Source: Lachnospiraceae bacterium UBA7481
Lineage (GTDB): Bacteria > Bacillota > Clostridia > Lachnospirales > Lachnospiraceae
Direction: 5' to 3'
DNA length: 5,328 nucleotides
Assembly: GCA_002478505.1 (NCBI GenBank)
Contig: DLOP01000114.1
Location: forward strand, 157 to 5,484
The translations under genes and the position numbers were made by a program. Each line of letters starts with the position of its first letter. Position 1 is the stretch's first letter. Shown here piece after piece: positions 5,310-5,328 of this stretch. Below the pieces are notes generated by a model. It was not told the DNA's origin. It searched no databases and saw only the letters and a list, made by a program, of their open reading frames with translations.

Positions 5310-5328
5310 TGATAGTTATGTACATTCT
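5306..5328 (+). CDS. Start of a third operon gene, possibly the partner sensor histidine kinase (partial)
   Basis: An ATG at 5306 overlaps the response regulator's TGA as ATGA, and a good purine-rich site (GGAGAGGAAA, 5291-5300) lies just upstream. Seven codons (MMIVMYI) and two more bases are visible before the window ends. They are hydrophobic, as expected for the first membrane helix of a kinase. A second ATG at 5309 is equally placed. LytTR regulators are very often followed by a GHKL-type kinase gene, hence the guess, but the visible sequence alone cannot identify the product. Confidence 0.45.

Overview
The window looks like chromosomal DNA from a spore-forming, low-to-moderate-GC Clostridia. 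A Lachnospiraceae-type genome is likely, but this rests on protein style and not on any search. The strongest anchor is an intact spoIVA, which encodes the ATP-hydrolysing base-layer protein of the spore coat and is found only in endospore formers. Its match to the Bacillus protein runs along its whole length and keeps the catalytic residues.

Layout. On the minus strand, from about 1412 down to 1, lies an apparent operon read leftwards from a good sigma-A promoter. It holds an ABC-transporter ATPase (665-1339), a weak terminator-like hairpin, and a single-pass membrane protein with a large extracellular part (599 leftwards, cut by the window edge). Divergent from it is spoIVA (start 1575). 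It has a convincing sigma-E promoter at 1444-1472 and a roughly 95-nt leader containing a perfect 6-bp hairpin and other nested complementary segments. After a gap of about 190 bp comes a monocistronic gene (3240-3971) for a PP2C-fold protein that lacks some metal-binding aspartates. It has its own sigma-A-like promoter and ends in a good intrinsic terminator.

Beyond that terminator is a regulatory region with five A-tracts phased at about 10 bp (4026-4075) and an AT-rich promoter zone. It leads into a tightly coupled regulatory operon: an XRE-family helix-turn-helix regulator (4144-4584), a LytTR response regulator (4581-5309, overlapping by ATGA), and the first codons of a third gene (5306 onward, again overlapping by ATGA). 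The third gene is probably the partner sensor kinase, but only seven codons are visible.

How the genes relate. spoIVA is predicted to be switched on in the mother cell by sigma-E, while its neighbours carry vegetative-type promoters, so physical adjacency does not imply shared function. The XRE-LytTR-(kinase?) set looks like a peptide-sensing or quorum-type two-component module whose signal and targets are outside the window. The most unusual observations are the degenerate PP2C protein, the phased A-tract array and the structured spoIVA leader. I see no CRISPR array, tRNA, rRNA, insertion sequence or phage gene.
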